Of a stretch of 7,204 nucleotides of DNA, positions 1 through 6,430 are shown piece by piece. A program made the translations under genes and the position numbers. Location: the NCBI GenBank assembly GCA_023443705.1, contig JAEZTD010000423.1:1-7204 (forward strand), written 5' to 3'. Positions within the stretch are counted from its first letter, which is position 1; each line of letters begins with the position of its first letter. The notes beneath the pieces are model-generated. The model ran no database searches and was not told where the DNA came from. It saw only the letters and a program-made list of their open reading frames with translations. Source of the DNA: Bacillota bacterium. GTDB taxonomy: Bacteria > Bacillota > Clostridia > Christensenellales > Aristaeellaceae.

Positions 1-1756
1 CTGTACGCTCGATCTCGGCCTCGAGGTCTGCGACGCGCCGCTCCAGTGCCTTCTGGGATTCGCGCCGAAGCCGTTCCTTGCGCTTTTGTTTTTCAAGCTC
101 CGTGCGGGTGATGCCGGAGGACACGTCGGTTTCCTCGAATTCTGCGCGGCGCTTTTTGGCGACGTAGTCTTCGTAATTGCCCAGGTATTCGTCGGTACCG
201 TCCATTCGCATCTCCACCACGCGGCTGGCGATCTTGTTGATGAAGTAGCGGTCGTGGGAGACGGTCAGGATCGTGCCGGTGAATTCGGACAGCGCGTGCT
301 CCAGCACCTCGCGGGAGTCCATGTCCAGGTGGTTGGTGGGCTCGTCCAGGATCAGAAGGTTGTCCTTTCGGAGCATCAGCTTGGACAGCGCCACGCGGCC
401 CTTCTCGCCGCCGGACAGCGTCGAGATCGGCTGGAACACGTCGTCCCCGGTCAGAAGAAACAGCGCCAGCGCGCCGCGCACCTGATCGGGCTGCATGTAC
501 GGGAACTCGTCCCAGATCTCGTCCATCGCGGTCTTTTCCGGATGCAGCTCGGCCTGCTGCTGGTCATAGTAGCCCAGATCGACGTTGGCGCCGTAGGCCA
601 CCGTACCGGTGTCCGGCGCGCCGCGCCCGGCGATGATGTCGAGCAGCGTGGTTTTGCCCACGCCGTTGGGGCCGATGATGGCCACCCGGTCGCCCGCGCG
701 CACCGTCAGACCGAAGTTTTCAAAGAGTGTACGCTCGCCAAAGCGCTTGGAGAGATCCCGGACCCGGAGCACCTCCTCGCCCGAGCGCCGCCGGGCGGCG
801 AACTGAAAGCGCACTTTTTTCTCGCTGACCGGCTTATCCAGACGCTCCATCTTCTCCAGCCGCTTCTCGCGGCTCTCCGCGGCCTTGATGGATTTTTCGC
901 GGTTGAATGAACGGTAGCGCTCGATGATCGCCTCTTGCCGGGCGATCTCGGCCTGCTGCATCTCGTATTCCTTCATCTGCCGGGCCAGCGCTTCGCCCCG
1001 CTTGACCAGGAACTGGTCGTAATTGCCCTCGTACTGGGTGAGCCGAGTCATCGAAAGCTCCGCCACCGAGTCGCACACCGCGTTCAGGAAATACCGGTCG
1101 TGGGAGATCAGGAGCACCGTGCCGCGGTATTTTTTCAGCGTCTCCTCCAGCCATGCGGTGGCGTTAAGGTCCAGGTGGTTGGTGGGCTCGTCCAGCATCA
1201 GAAGGTCCGGCTGGGAGAGCAGGATGCGCGCGAGGCACAGCCGCGTCTTTTCGCCGCCGGACAGCGACGCGGCCTTCTGGTCCTGCCGGTCTTTTTTAAA
1301 GCCCAGCCCCGCCAGCACGCCCTGGATACGGCTGGGCCACTCGTAGCCGCCGTCCGCTTCGAACCGCGCCATAAGCCGCGCGTACTCGTTGGACAGGCGC
1401 TGAAACAGCGCCGGATCCTCGTGGCTTTCGGCCATTTCGTGCTCGAGCGCCCGCAGGCGCGCCTCCTGCTGCTTGAGTGGGTCGAACACCCGCGCCAGCT
1501 CTTCCCAGACGGTCAGATCGTCCAGGATGTCCGCCTGCTGGGTGAGAAAGCCCACCCGCGCGCCCTTCGTGATCGACACGGAGCCCTCGTCCGGGGCCAT
1601 CTCGCCGGATATGATTTTTAGTAGCGTCGATTTGCCGCTGCCGTTGACGCCCACGAGGCCCATCCGCTGCCCTTCCTTGACCGTGAGGTTCACGTCCTCA
1701 AGCACGCGGTTCATGACAAAACTCTTTCCAATCCCCTCAAGGGATAAAAGCACCAT
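1..1756 (-). CDS. ABC-F family ATPase (YdiF-like translation factor), C-terminus cut by window edge
   Basis: The first 585 codons are open from an ATG at 1756 down to the left edge, with no stop. Two ABC ATPase domains lie in tandem. Domain 1 has Walker A GVNGSGKST (36-44), signature LSGGEKTRL (165-173), Walker B LLMLDEPTNHLD (185-196) and switch SHDRYF (218-223). Domain 2 has GPNGVGKTT (362-370), LSGGEKGRV (447-455), LLILDEPTNHLD (467-478) and SHDRYF (500-505). Both catalytic glutamates (E190, E472) are present. A charged helical linker (about 240-325) separates the domains and corresponds to the P-site tRNA interaction motif of ABC-F proteins. There are no membrane segments, so this is a soluble ribosome-associated protein, not a transporter. 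Known ABC-F proteins act in the ribosomal E site to relieve stalling or give antibiotic protection; which applies here cannot be told. A Lys/Arg/Glu-rich coiled coil begins near residue 550, as in YdiF-type members. GGAG lies 9 nt before the ATG, which supports this start. Confidence 0.97.
   Translation of the reverse strand, partial: MVLLSLEGIGKSFVMNRVLEDVNLTVKEGQRMGLVGVNGSGKSTLLKIISGEMAPDEGSVSITKGARVGFLTQQADILDDLTVWEELARVFDPLKQQEARLRALEHEMAESHEDPALFQRLSNEYARLMARFEADGGYEWPSRIQGVLAGLGFKKDRQDQKAASLSGGEKTRLCLARILLSQPDLLMLDEPTNHLDLNATAWLEETLKKYRGTVLLISHDRYFLNAVCDSVAELSMTRLTQYEGNYDQFLVKRGEALARQMKEYEMQQAEIARQEAIIERYRSFNREKSIKAAESREKRLEKMERLDKPVSEKKVRFQFAARRRSGEEVLRVRDLSKRFGERTLFENFGLTVRAGDRVAIIGPNGVGKTTLLDIIAGRGAPDTGTVAYGANVDLGYYDQQQAELHPEKTAMDEIWDEFPYMQPDQVRGALALFLLTGDDVFQPISTLSGGEKGRVALSKLMLRKDNLLILDEPTNHLDMDSREVLEHALSEFTGTILTVSHDRYFINKIASRVVEMRMDGTDEYLGNYEDYVAKKRRAEFEETDVSSGITRTELEKQKRKERLRRESQKALERRVADLEAEIERT
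323..360. repeat. Copy 1 of a 38-bp repeat shared by the two ATPase domains
   Basis: This stretch encodes the Walker B/D-loop region of ATPase domain 2. It matches 1169-1206 in domain 1 at 37 of 38 bases, 846 bp apart. The near-identity at DNA level reflects a strongly conserved protein motif (LDEPTNHLD) written with the same codons. It is a possible site for slippage or recombination, but no mobile element is involved. Confidence 0.8.
1169..1206. repeat. Copy 2 of the 38-bp ABC-F internal repeat
   Basis: This is the partner of 323-360, in the same orientation, with one mismatch. It encodes the Walker B/D-loop of ATPase domain 1 of the ABC-F protein. Tandem ATPase duplication is the family's normal architecture. 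Confidence 0.8.
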
Positions 1757-1774
1757 GCGTATTCACTCCAGACT

Positions 1775-1790
1775 CCGGGCGTCTGCCCGG
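1775..1790. other. Hairpin just upstream of the ABC-F ribosome binding site
   Basis: This is a perfect 6-bp GC stem, CCGGGC (1775-1780) with GCCCGG (1785-1790), and a 4-nt loop. It lies in the ABC-F leader a few bases upstream of the GGAG Shine-Dalgarno (complement of 1766-1769). No T-tract follows, so it is not an intrinsic terminator. It could affect access to the ribosome binding site; that is inference. Confidence 0.45.
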
Positions 1791-1931
1791 GGCTTTCATC
1801 GCCGCTATCGTAGGCCGCGGGCGGGGTTTGTGCTGCCGTAAAAACAGGCGGCAAAGAAGCGCTCCAGGCGCCGAATTATTGTGCGCCGGATGGGAAGCTT
1901 GCGTGCCGCCAAAATACTTCTCCGATTTTTT

Positions 1932-1960
1932 ATTATAGCAGAAACGTGCGCTTTGCGCAA
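1932..1960 (-). promoter_or_regulatory. Extended -10 promoter for the ABC-F gene
   Basis: On the minus strand a perfect TATAAT (1937 to 1932) is preceded by TGC, giving the extended -10 form TGnTATAAT. A weak -35, TTGCGC (1960 to 1955), lies at the ideal 17-bp spacing. Transcription would start near 1925, leaving a leader of about 170 nt before the ATG at 1756. That is long enough for leader-based control. Confidence 0.7.
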
Positions 1961-1962
1961 AG
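1951..1962. promoter_or_regulatory. Perfect 12-bp palindrome over the ABC-F promoter -35 (candidate operator)
   Basis: CTTTGCGCAAAG reads the same on both strands and covers the -35 hexamer of the minus-strand promoter. It lies between two divergent promoters, 43 bp upstream of the SDR -10. Position and symmetry suit a repressor site. No regulator is identified, so the role is inferred. Confidence 0.35.
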
Positions 1963-2001
1963 GAAAAGCCGCGATTCGGGGTTTTGGCCCCATGCGGCGC
2001 G

Positions 2002-2010
2002 TGGTATAAT
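2002..2010 (+). promoter_or_regulatory. Extended -10 promoter for the SDR gene
   Basis: TGGTATAAT is a perfect extended -10 element. The -35 is poor (best is TTGGCC at 1984-1989 with a short 15-bp spacer), which extended -10 promoters tolerate. Initiation would fall near 2017, so translation must begin downstream of that. This rules out the in-frame TTG at 1984 as the start and favours the ATG at 2026 or 2032. Confidence 0.7.
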
Positions 2011-2031
2011 GTAAGATATGGGGGGATGGCG

Positions 2032-2748
2032 ATGGCGGGCGTTGCGGTAATTACGGGAGGCTCCAGGGGCATTGGCGCGGCGGCGGTGGCGGCCTTTCAG
2101 TCGAGCGGGTATCAAGTCGCGTTTTTGTACCGCGAAAGCGAAGCCGCGGCGGCGTCTCTTTCAGAAAAAACCGGCGCTTTTAAGGTGCAGGCGGATGTTG
2201 CTTCGCGGGAACAGGTTGAAAAAGCCTTCGCGCGGATTCGCGCGGGACTTGGACCGGTGGATGTCTTGGTCAACAACGCGGGGATTGCGCAATTCAGGCT
2301 CTTTGACGAGATCTCCGACGAGGACTGGCGGCGGATGATCGCGGTCAATCTGGACGGCGCGTTCTACTGCGCGCGGGCCGTCGCGCCTCATATGATTTCT
2401 AGAAAAAAAGGCGTGATTCTCAACGTATCGAGCGTATGGGGCGTGTCGGGCGCGTCCTGCGAGGCGCACTACGCGGCGTCAAAAGGCGCTGTGATCGCGC
2501 TGACAAAATCATTGGCGAAGGAGCTTGGGCCTTCGGGAATCCGGGTAAACTGCGTCGCGCCGGGCGTCATCCGCACCGACATGAACCGGGCGCTGGACGA
2601 TGTCGCGCTCCGCGAGCTTTGCGAAAGCACGCCGCTGGGACGGCCCGGCGAACCTGAAGAAGTGGCCGCCGCGCTTTTGTTCCTCGCGGGGGAAGGGGCG
2701 TCGTTCATCACCGGGCAGGTGCTGGGCGTAGACGGCGGGTTTGGCTGA
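2032..2748 (+). CDS. Short-chain dehydrogenase/reductase, FabG-like (possible EF-P 5-aminopentanone reductase)
   Basis: This is a classical SDR of 238 residues, a normal family length, and a cytosolic NAD(P)H-dependent carbonyl reductase. The N-terminal cofactor motif TGGSRGIG spans 8-15. NNAG is at 81-84. The catalytic tetrad N106, S134, Y147 and K151 has the same spacing as FabG. The C-terminus ends in the usual VDGG-type segment. The start at 2032 has a G-run (2020-2025) 6 nt upstream; the ATG at 2026 is an alternative that adds two residues. Substrate is uncertain. The segment around the active site (GASCEAHYAASKGAVIALTK) recalls clostridial proteins annotated as YmfI, which reduces the 5-aminopentanone group on elongation factor P, but this is memory of family members, not proof. 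A 3-oxoacyl-ACP reductase is the main alternative. No fatty-acid genes lie nearby, which weakens the FabG role. Confidence 0.93.
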   Translation: MAGVAVITGGSRGIGAAAVAAFQSSGYQVAFLYRESEAAAASLSEKTGAFKVQADVASREQVEKAFARIRAGLGPVDVLVNNAGIAQFRLFDEISDEDWRRMIAVNLDGAFYCARAVAPHMISRKKGVILNVSSVWGVSGASCEAHYAASKGAVIALTKSLAKELGPSGIRVNCVAPGVIRTDMNRALDDVALRELCESTPLGRPGEPEEVAAALLFLAGEGASFITGQVLGVDGGFG

Positions 2749-2753
2749 ACGCG

Positions 2754-3467
2754 TCAGAACGGGGCGCGCTTCGCGCCATACTGCCTGGCGAGCCGGGCAA
2801 TCAACTCTCCATTTGTGGGCTTCTCTCCCGGTGGCGCGTTGCCAGAGGCCCAGGCGGTCTCGATTGCATGGCGAATGGCGCGCTCAACATTGCGCTGATC
2901 GGTCTGGAATGCCCGCGCGATTGACGGATAAATTTCCGTGGTGATGCGCCCGGAGAGCTTCTCCATGTGGGACGCAAGGCCAACGGCAAAATGCAGGTAG
3001 CGGTAACCCGTGGAACCGGGGGTCACGCCCAGCGGCACCAATAGCTCGCTGATCACATCGACAGGTTCCCGGGCGGACGTGGGCGATGTCGCCTCCAAAC
3101 AGTTCAGGCTGTCGCGAACGCGGCGGATGAGAATCGAAGGGTCCACTGGCTTCACCATATAGTAGTAGGCGCCGAGTGCCATCGCCTGCCGAATGAAGTG
3201 GTCTCGCGTCAGTTCCGTCAGCACGATGATGCGCACGTTCAGTCTGGCCTTGGACAGCGACTCCATCAGCGCAAAGCCATCCAGAATGGGCATGACCAGA
3301 TCGGTGATCAGCACGTCCGGCTGCGCGCAGAGTACTGACTTGAGGGCCTCCGATCCGTCGTTCGACGTGGCGACGACATCCAGATCGTTCTCGCGCTCGA
3401 GCGCCTCCCGCATGCTATTTACAAAAGACTGGTTGCTGTCCGCGAGCATAATGCGTATCGGCGTCAT
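2754..3467 (-). CDS. spo0A: Spo0A-family response regulator (probable divergent paralogue)
   Basis: This is a 237-residue two-domain regulator. Receiver domain (about 3-120): phospho-acceptor D56, T84 and K106 are present. In the acidic pocket D10 is kept, but the neighbouring Asp (D11 in B. subtilis Spo0A) is Ser. The effector domain (about 136-237) is unmistakably Spo0A: GYRYL, IYPSIA, then NVERAIRHAIETAW (193-206) and KPTNGELIA (216-224). Spo0A is the phosphorelay-controlled master regulator of entry into sporulation and binds 0A boxes. Between GN (209-210) and KPTN there are only 5 residues, against about 17 in B. subtilis, so the protein is about 30 residues shorter than the usual 267. 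The usual neighbour spoIVB is absent. These differences suggest a second, specialised Spo0A-like protein. GAGGA (complement of 3477-3481) lies 9 nt before the ATG. Confidence 0.93.
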   Translation of the reverse strand: MTPIRIMLADSNQSFVNSMREALERENDLDVVATSNDGSEALKSVLCAQPDVLITDLVMPILDGFALMESLSKARLNVRIIVLTELTRDHFIRQAMALGAYYYMVKPVDPSILIRRVRDSLNCLEATSPTSAREPVDVISELLVPLGVTPGSTGYRYLHFAVGLASHMEKLSGRITTEIYPSIARAFQTDQRNVERAIRHAIETAWASGNAPPGEKPTNGELIARLARQYGAKRAPF

Positions 3468-3521
3468 ACGAGCACATCCTCATCTTGTGTAATGGTGCGG
3501 GAAATTCCGGAGAATATAGTA

Positions 3522-3530
3522 ATTATACCA
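3522..3530 (-). promoter_or_regulatory. Extended -10 promoter for the Spo0A-like gene
   Basis: On the minus strand the sequence is TGGTATAAT, a perfect extended -10. The best -35 at 17-bp spacing is poor (TTTCTC, complement of 3545-3550). Transcription would begin near 3515, about 48 nt before the ATG. I did not find a convincing sigma-H promoter, which drives the sporulation-time promoter of classical spo0A. An 8-bp palindrome GGTTAACC (3534-3541) lies just upstream of the -10 and could be an operator. Confidence 0.6.
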
Positions 3531-3594
3531 AATGGTTAACCGTAGAGAAAGCACAAAAACAGACCGATAGTCACTAGTTTACAAAATAATAACC

Positions 3595-3600
3595 TATAAA
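3595..3600 (+). promoter_or_regulatory. Weak candidate -10 for the nucleoside kinase-mtnA operon
   Basis: TATAAA lies in the AT-rich gap 61 bp before the kinase ATG. No good -35 sits at 16-18 bp; the nearest TTTACA (3578-3583) is only 11 bp away. The operon needs a promoter in this 193-bp gap, since the upstream gene runs the other way. Which hexamer is used is uncertain. Confidence 0.3.
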
Positions 3601-3660
3601 ACGCTAAATTTTTCCGAGGCGGTGTCGATAAGTAGTATTTTGTTCTGGGAGGAAAAGATC

Positions 3661-5310
3661 ATGCACGTAACGATTGACAACCATCTGCTGGAGGCTGCGG
3701 AGGGCGCCCAGTACCGCGAACTGATCCCGCTGTTGTACCCCGAGGACGCGAAACGCGTGATGGGCGTCAGGCTGCGCGGGAAGACGTTGCCGCTGAACGC
3801 CCGCGCGGAGGGCGGGTCCTCGGTCGATACGCTGACCTATGCCCAGGAAGAAGGCGCGCGCATTTACGAGCGGTCCGTGCGCTTTGTGCTGCTGCTTGCC
3901 ATCCGGGAGTTGTTTCCCGGCGTCAGGGTGCGCATGGAAAACACCACGCAGACGGGGCTGTACGCGCGGCTCGTGGGCGTCAACCTCACCGCCGCGATGG
4001 TCCGTCAAATTGAGGAGCGAATGCGGCAACTGGTCGCATCCGACATGCCCTTTGAAAAAAAAGTAATCACGCGTGAGGAAGCAATCCGCTATTTTGAGCG
4101 CGAGGGGCAGATCGACAAGGTGCGGCTTCTCAAATACCGCGCATTTGAACACTTCCAGCTGTACAAGTGCGGTGAAATGCTGGAATACTTCTACGGAGAA
4201 ATGGCACCCTCCACCGGCTATACGCCGGTGTTCAAATTGGATTTCTACATGCCTGGACTGGCGCTGTCGCTGCCCGACCCGCAGGACCCGTCCTGTCCAG
4301 CTAAATTCCGCGACCAACCCAAGCTGATGCGCTGCTTCGACGAATCGGCGCGCTGGGCGGAAATCTTGGGCTGCGAAAACGCCGCTGACCTCAACGAGAT
4401 GATCGCGCACCGCCGCATCCGCGAATTCATACGCATCAACGAGGCGCTGCAGGAGCGGTCGATCAACCTGATCGCCGACGAATTCATAAAAAGCGGCGCG
4501 CGGCTGATCCTGATCGCCGGCCCCTCATCCTCGGGAAAGACCACCTTCACCCACCGTCTGCGCATCGTACTGCAAGCGCGCGGGTACAGGCCGCACAAGC
4601 TGTCGTTAGACGATTACTACATCGACCGGGAGAATCTCCCGGTGGACGAAAACGGCGAGTTGGATCTCGAACGCATCGACACGCTGGATCTGCCCCTCTT
4701 CAACGACCACCTTGTGCAATTGATGCAGGGCGAGACGGTGGAAGCCCCGGTCTACGACTTCACGACCGGAAAAAGGCTGTCCGAACGACATATGATCCAG
4801 GTGGAGCGCGGTGAGCCCATCTTGGTGGAGGGCATCCACGCCCTTAACGAACTTCTGACCAGTGAGGTGCCCCACGGCAGCAAGTTCCTGATCTACGTCA
4901 GCGCGCTGACCACGCTGAATCTGGACGACCACAACCGCATCCGCACCACCGATGCGCGGCTTCTTCGGCGCATGGTACGGGATCACAATTTCCGCAACAC
5001 CTCGCCGGAGGAAACGCTGGCCATGTGGCCTTCGGTTCGGCGCGGCGAGGCCAACTACATCTTCCCGCACCAGGAGAAGGCGGACATCATGTTCAACACC
5101 TCGCTTGTATACGAGCTGCCGATCCTCAAAAAGTACGCCTACCCGATGCTGTGCGACATCCCGCAGGACAGCCCCCACTTTACCCGGGCAAGGTCGCTGG
5201 TGAAGTTTCTGAACTACATACAGACCGCCGACGTGGAGGATGAGATTCCGCAGAATTCAATCCTGCGTGAGTTCATCGGCGGCTCCTGCTTTTACAGGGA
5301 GGGCGACTGA
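3661..5310 (+). CDS. Nucleoside kinase: TGS-like domain fused to uridine kinase/phosphoribulokinase domain
   Basis: The protein has 549 residues. The N-terminus (about 1-65) resembles a TGS domain. The middle (about 66-235) resembles the region following TGS in threonyl-tRNA synthetase-like fusions, but I see no HxxxH metal motif. The C-terminal half is a P-loop kinase of the uridine kinase/phosphoribulokinase family: Walker A GPSSSGKTT (287-295), SLDDYY (315-320), ILVEGIHALN (387-396) and DARLLRRMVRD (431-441). This architecture is common in clostridia, where it is annotated as nucleoside or uridine kinase. The expected reaction is phosphorylation of a nucleoside or related sugar in the cytosol; the exact substrate is unknown. 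GGGAGG (3647-3652) lies 8 nt before the ATG at 3661, which favours it over an in-frame GTG at 3622. The stop codon overlaps the mtnA start by one base, so the two genes are an operon. Confidence 0.92.
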   Translation: MHVTIDNHLLEAAEGAQYRELIPLLYPEDAKRVMGVRLRGKTLPLNARAEGGSSVDTLTYAQEEGARIYERSVRFVLLLAIRELFPGVRVRMENTTQTGLYARLVGVNLTAAMVRQIEERMRQLVASDMPFEKKVITREEAIRYFEREGQIDKVRLLKYRAFEHFQLYKCGEMLEYFYGEMAPSTGYTPVFKLDFYMPGLALSLPDPQDPSCPAKFRDQPKLMRCFDESARWAEILGCENAADLNEMIAHRRIREFIRINEALQERSINLIADEFIKSGARLILIAGPSSSGKTTFTHRLRIVLQARGYRPHKLSLDDYYIDRENLPVDENGELDLERIDTLDLPLFNDHLVQLMQGETVEAPVYDFTTGKRLSERHMIQVERGEPILVEGIHALNELLTSEVPHGSKFLIYVSALTTLNLDDHNRIRTTDARLLRRMVRDHNFRNTSPEETLAMWPSVRRGEANYIFPHQEKADIMFNTSLVYELPILKKYAYPMLCDIPQDSPHFTRARSLVKFLNYIQTADVEDEIPQNSILREFIGGSCFYREGD

Positions 5311-6341
5311 TGGATACCATTTACTGGGAAAAGGGCGCGCCGGTGGCGCTCGACCAGACCAGGCTGCCGCTGCGGGAAGAATACGTCCGGCTGCAATCGG
5401 TGGAGGCGGTGGCGGAGGCCATCGAGCGGCTCGTCGTCCGCGGCGCGCCGCTGATCGGCGTCTCCGCGACCTACGGCATGGCGCTGTCCGCGTGCAGCAA
5501 CCGGGGGCGCGCGGACTTTTTGGATGCGGTGCGGCGGGACGTAGCGCGCCTTCAAAGCACCCGGCCAACGGCGGTAAACCTGTTCTGGGCGCTCGACCGC
5601 GCGCTTTTGGAAATTGAAAGCGCGTACCGCTCGGGCGGTGCGGACGCCGCCGCAGAGGCGGCCCTTGCCCTCGCGGAGCGGATGAAGCGGGAAGACGCCG
5701 AAACCAACCGGCGGATGGGCGCGTTCGGCGAAAGGCTGATCGCGGATGGCGACGGCATTCTCACCCATTGCAACGCGGGCGCGCTGGCCACGGCGGGCTA
5801 CGGCACGGCGCTGGGCGTCATCCGCTCGGCGGCCGGTGCGGGCAAGCGCGTACACGTCTACGCGGACGAGACGCGGCCGCTGCTTCAGGGCGCGCGGCTG
5901 ACGGCCTGGGAGCTTCAAAAGGACGGCATTCCGGTGACAATCCAGTCCGACGGCATGGCGGCGGTTTTGATGGCTTCCGGAAGGATCCACAAGGTGATCG
6001 TTGGCGCCGACCGCATCGCGAGAAATGGGGATACCGCCAACAAGGTGGGTACCTACGGCGTGGCGGTACTGGCGAAGGCTCATGGCATCCCGTTCTACGT
6101 GGCCGCGCCGAGATCCACCATCGACCTCTCGATCGAATCGGGCGCGTCGATCCCGATCGAAATGCGCAACCCTTGCGAGATGCGATTTTTTCAAGGCGTT
6201 GCGTCCGCCCCGACGGATGTGGACGCCTTCAACCCGGCTTTCGATGTGACGCCCGCGCGGTACATCGCCGGCATCATCACGGAAGCAGGCATCCTGACCC
6301 CGCCCTTTGACGCATCCATCGCCGCCGCCATGGGGCCGTAG
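5310..6341 (+). CDS. mtnA: S-methyl-5-thioribose-1-phosphate isomerase
   Basis: The protein has 343 residues, a full-length member of the MtnA/eIF2B-alpha-like isomerase family. It converts the aldose S-methyl-5-thioribose-1-phosphate to the ketose 1-phosphate in methionine salvage or in the 5'-deoxynucleoside disposal (DHAP shunt) variant. RGAP (44-47) is the phosphate-binding signature. The catalytic pair is C154 in HCNAG and D234 in VGADR, both exactly six residues earlier than Cys160 and Asp240 of B. subtilis MtnA. NKVGTY (244-249) is also typical. The start overlaps the kinase stop (TGATG), implying translational coupling. No mtnK, mtnP or aldolase gene is in the window. A related activity, ribose-1,5-bisphosphate isomerase, shares the fold and the catalytic residues and cannot be fully excluded, though overall likeness favours MtnA. 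Confidence 0.93.
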   Translation: MDTIYWEKGAPVALDQTRLPLREEYVRLQSVEAVAEAIERLVVRGAPLIGVSATYGMALSACSNRGRADFLDAVRRDVARLQSTRPTAVNLFWALDRALLEIESAYRSGGADAAAEAALALAERMKREDAETNRRMGAFGERLIADGDGILTHCNAGALATAGYGTALGVIRSAAGAGKRVHVYADETRPLLQGARLTAWELQKDGIPVTIQSDGMAAVLMASGRIHKVIVGADRIARNGDTANKVGTYGVAVLAKAHGIPFYVAAPRSTIDLSIESGASIPIEMRNPCEMRFFQGVASAPTDVDAFNPAFDVTPARYIAGIITEAGILTPPFDASIAAAMGP

Positions 6342-6369
6342 CGGAGGGCTGTAAGAGCGCGGCGAAAAA

Positions 6370-6390
6370 AATCGCGGCGCGGCCGCGATT
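6370..6390 (-). terminator. Hairpin after mtnA with T-tract on the minus strand
   Basis: AATCGCGG (6370-6377) and CCGCGATT (6383-6390) form a perfect 8-bp stem with a 5-nt loop, 28 nt after the mtnA stop. On the plus strand it is flanked by A-runs on both sides, so plus-strand RNA lacks a U-tract. On the minus strand the stem is followed by a T-run (complement of 6365-6369). As an intrinsic terminator it therefore works best leftward. It may still weakly end mtnA transcription as a bare hairpin. Confidence 0.55.
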
Positions 6391-6430
6391 AAAAAAACCT
6401 AGCCGCTTTCGACGCATAAATATTTTGCAA

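Noticed and set aside
86..910. 274-residue plus-strand open frame opposite the ABC-F gene, and a similar one at 935-1621
   Set aside because: Antisense to clear ATPase motifs. The translations are His/Gln/Val-rich with no domain, typical of reverse frames in GC-rich genes.
1984..2031. Upstream TTG start extending the SDR by 16 residues
   Set aside because: It overlaps the TGGTATAAT promoter and lies before the expected transcription start. The SDR cofactor motif already sits at the normal distance from the ATG at 2032.
3623..3629. TGTCGAT resembling an 0A box before the kinase
   Set aside because: One mismatch in a 7-base motif is expected often by chance, and it is not placed at a credible promoter.
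3622..3660. Upstream GTG start extending the nucleoside kinase by 13 residues
   Set aside because: The strong GGGAGG site is placed for the ATG at 3661, and the extra residues are encoded by that ribosome-binding region.
5292..6194. 300-residue minus-strand open frame opposite mtnA, with others at 3604-4410 and 4606-5178 opposite the kinase
   Set aside because: Arg/His-rich shadow frames with no family likeness, lying antisense to genes with intact catalytic motifs.
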